Source of the DNA: Bedellia somnulentella
Taxonomy: Eukaryota > Arthropoda > Insecta > Lepidoptera > Bedelliidae
Assembly: GCA_963576735.1 (NCBI GenBank)
Contig: OY755196.1
Span: forward strand, 9,095,912 to 9,159,911
DNA: 64,000 nucleotides
Direction of reading: 5' to 3'
Part shown: piece by piece, positions 63,712 to 64,000 of the stretch
Position numbering within the stretch: the stretch's first letter is position 1
How the letters are laid out: each line of letters begins with the position of its first letter
Translations under genes and position numbers: made by a program
The notes under the pieces: model-generated
Told to the model about the DNA's origin: nothing
Seen by the model: only the letters and a program-made list of their open reading frames with translations
The model's database searches: none

Positions 63712-64000
63712 TTTTTCTTTCCTTTAATAACATCTTTTATTTATGAGTAATAATCCCCACATGAGGAATTCATGTCAAAAAACATTAAATTATGTGATAG
63801 TTAGGCGTTTCCAACATTTGCATTCTATCTGAAAAGGTAGACAAGTGGCCGTCCGAATTAGTTAAAATTCGGAGGTAGGAAACGCAAACACTACTTGAAC
63901 GTGTAAAAAAGAAACAAAGGATAGAGAAATTTCGCGCTGGATGCCAACTGACACTGTAGCTCAGTTGGCAGAGCGACGGGGGCGTATACCCGAAGGTCGC
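63354..64000. repeat. large inverted repeat (289-bp arms), cut by the window edge
   Basis: 63354-63642 and 63712-64000 are reverse complements with no mismatch that I can see by eye, around a 69-bp spacer that holds part of a further tRNA-like block. The arms continue past the right edge. Confidence 0.9.

Noticed and set aside
1..64000. CRISPR arrays, operons, bacterial promoters
   Set aside because: The window is eukaryotic; repeats here are transposons with tails or duplications, not spaced direct repeats.

Overview
This is a eukaryotic, almost certainly lepidopteran (moth or butterfly) nuclear window. It is AT-rich with split genes, GT-AG introns and a short TTAGG (insect telomere-type) tract. 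It also carries TE families typical of Lepidoptera: an R4/Dong-type LINE sitting in TAA repeats, a Kabuki/CsRn1-type gypsy element, a copia, Helitron pieces and several SINEs. I see no bacterial genes, CRISPR array or credible functional tRNA gene.

Host genes. Two protein genes can be rebuilt exon by exon on the minus strand. TBCE (tubulin-folding cofactor E) is complete: seven coding exons from 28470 down to 15321, 550 codons plus stop, with matching phases at every junction. ARL13 (ARL13B-type ciliary Arf-like GTPase) has four coding exons from 14755 down to 8555; its 3' end was not found. The two are tandem, with about 510 bp between the TBCE poly(A) signal and the ARL13 start codon. A third gene probably starts on the plus strand near 43.5 kb: a 5' exon with two upstream ORFs ending ATGAG|GTGAGT. 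Its next exon was not found in the 20 kb that follow.

Layout. 1-8 kb: a four-level TE nest (LINE tail in a Harbinger-type transposon in a copia element in an ORF1-only LINE-like element). 8.5-14.8 kb: ARL13. 15.2-28.5 kb: TBCE, its introns full of SINEs, a hAT relic, a Helitron, a LINE-in-SINE nest and a 1.4-kb TIR element. 28.9-29.9 kb: two LINE ends. 29.9-42.1 kb: five R4/Dong-type LINE copies, all minus strand, each separated by (TTA)n; the long copy is split by a young 5.33-kb gypsy element (34175-39508) with identical-looking LTRs and a small extra membrane-protein ORF. 42.3-64 kb: repeat-dense non-coding DNA, a 1.3-kb LINE (60282-61563) and a 289-bp-arm palindrome at the right edge.

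Names used below: SINE-A, a tRNA-derived SINE ending in GTTATG repeats; repeat B, a ~250-bp element ending in GTATG repeats, over 25 copies; LINE-L, the LINE at 60-61.5 kb and its fragments; repeat C, a tRNA-like tandem/inverted repeat; MITE-M, a TTA-flanked fold-back. LINE-L, repeat B and SINE-A share a 3' module (small CCCC..GGG hairpin, GCGTGA, then a short tandem tail), which suggests that one LINE machinery spread all three.
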